Shown in pieces: positions 63,420 through 64,000 of a DNA stretch of 64,000 nucleotides. Each line of letters opens with the position of its first letter. Positions within the stretch are counted from its first letter, which is position 1. The DNA comes from Coriaria nepalensis (taxonomy: Eukaryota > Streptophyta > Magnoliopsida > Cucurbitales > Coriariaceae). Below the pieces are notes generated by a model. The model saw nothing but the letters and a program-made list of their open reading frames with translations. It made no database searches and had not been told where the DNA came from. A program made the position numbers and the translations under genes. Where the stretch lies: assembly GCA_027186245.1 (NCBI GenBank), contig CP114481.1:25203501-25267500 (forward strand), written 5' to 3'.

Positions 63420-64000
63420 TAGAATGATTTAATGACTGAAAGAGACGCAATAATATGACTTTAAGGCTAAAAAAAATGCATAGTTGCCTTCAATAGATCA
63501 ATTGCAACTTATGCATGAAAGTCGTGCCTTAAATGCAAAAATAGAATTGGTTCGAAGTGCTTTCAAACAATTTAATGATATGAAAAGACTGAATGATATA
63601 CTTTTTAAAGCTAAAATAATGCGTTGTTGTCTTCAATAGATTAATTGGTAGTTATGTAAGAAAATCATGTTTGAAGGGCGAAAATAGAATTCGTTCAACT
63701 TAATTTAGAATGATTTAATGACAGGATGAGACACAATGACATGACTTTAAGGCTAAACAAATGCATTTTTTCCTTCAATAGATTAACTGCAAGTTATGCA
63801 CGAAAGTCATGTTTAAAGGCCGAATTTCGTTCGAAGTAATTTACAATGATTTAATGACTAAAGGAGACGCAATAATATGATTTTAAGGCTAAAAAAATGG
63901 ATAGTTGCCTTCAATAAATCAATTGCAACTTGTGCATGAAAGTCGTGCCTTAAATGCAAAAATAGAATTTGTTCGAAGTGCTTTCACACAATTTAATGAT

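Larger units (their letters stand above)
1..64000 (+). repeat. 421-bp AT-rich satellite array, whole window
   Basis: The whole window is head-to-tail copies of one 421-bp unit, all in the same orientation, with no interruption, inversion or unique insert seen. Unit starts (the GAC before CAATAATATG in subunit A) fall at 7, 428, 849, 1270 and so on; the register shifts by only a few bases until about 58 kb. About 152 units are present. Families used below are defined on subunit A: X has AATACGTCAATTG and usually GATAAGAAAAGAC; Y has CATTAGATCAATTG; Z has GAAGTGCATT plus CTTTTGAAAGC; W has TTGCAGCTTATGC; V has GGCTGAAAAAATGC; U has ATGGATAGTTGCC or ATGGATACTTGCC. Nothing suggests coding: every frame is cut by many stops, and 421 is not a multiple of 3. 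The array is probably eukaryotic centromeric or pericentromeric satellite; the family is not recognised. Confidence 0.98.
59798..64000 (+). repeat. Divergent right domain, last part; array continues past the edge
   Basis: Units start at 60075, 60496, 60917, 61338, 61759, 62181, 62602, 63023, 63444 and 63866 (partial). GCGTAGTTTCCATC copies (61338, 62602) and A8 copies (61759, 63444) recur 1264 and 1685 bp apart. The unit at 62181 is a hybrid, Y in front (TTAGATCAATTGC, TTATGCATG) and X after about 62270 (GCACAAATAG, GATAAGAAAAGACTG). B near 63261 has lost the EcoRI site (AGAATACGTTG). The last unit stops at base 64000 inside its A subunit, so the array extends beyond the window. Confidence 0.75.

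Noticed and set aside
1..64000. Long frame under a genetic code that reads TAA and TAG as sense codons
   Set aside because: The A-to-B frame meets TAG, TAA and also TGA several times, and 421 is not divisible by 3, so no frame continues through successive units.
1..64000. CRISPR-like array
   Set aside because: There are no unique spacers between repeats; the whole 421 bp is repeated, and unit length and AT content do not fit.
1..64000. Promoters, tRNA or other RNA genes, origins, transposable elements
   Set aside because: TATA-like and AT-rich words occur in each unit as part of the repeat. No stretch departs from the 421-bp pattern, and no inverted segment or foreign insert was seen.

Overview
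The window is one uninterrupted block of tandemly repeated satellite DNA. I see no gene, RNA gene, transposon or unique sequence in it. The repeat unit is 421 bp. All copies lie in the same orientation from base 1 to base 64000, about 152 units in all. The DNA is AT-rich: one 142-bp subunit counted by hand holds 42 G+C. Long satellite arrays of this kind, with nested higher-order repeats, are typical of eukaryotic centromeric or pericentromeric heterochromatin. I do not recognise the family and cannot name the organism beyond a eukaryote.

Each 421-bp unit is a trimer of three diverged, related subunits: A (142 bp), B (143 bp) and C (136 bp). Unit n starts at 7+421n. The register gains 1 bp at about 7544 and again at about 37930 and 56030. 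It loses about 138 bp at about 58 kb, where one C subunit is missing, and gains 1 bp at about 61790 and 63476. Almost every B carries a GAATTC, so the array should give a 421-bp EcoRI ladder.

Diagnostic bases sort the units into recurring families, here called U, V, W, X, Y and Z. Their order shows several generations of segmental amplification. (1) 1-13.8 kb is heterogeneous, with patchwork duplications at offsets of 842, 2105, 4631 and 5053 bp. (2) 13.8-25.2 kb holds higher-order repeats: a 5-unit block (2105 bp) in tandem, then a 9-unit block (3789 bp) followed by an 8-unit derivative (3368 bp) that lost one unit. (3) 25.3-31.2 kb is a fresh 5-unit repeat in nearly three almost identical copies. 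(4) 31.2-43 kb repeats the 13.8-17.2 kb block at an offset of 17261 bp and then becomes a run of X units and mixed units. (5) 43-49.3 kb is a 4-unit repeat (1684 bp) in nearly four copies. (6) 49.3-64 kb becomes mixed and more divergent again, with one C-subunit deletion and a 1967-bp duplication.

The interest lies in how the array evolves. Crossover junctions, conversion-like tracts, hybrid subunits and dispersed sister units can be placed to within about 100 bp or less. A rare C variant also carries a motif resembling the CENP-B box. All comparisons were made by eye; no percent identities were computed. The few open reading frames are chance openings in the repeat and are not annotated as genes.
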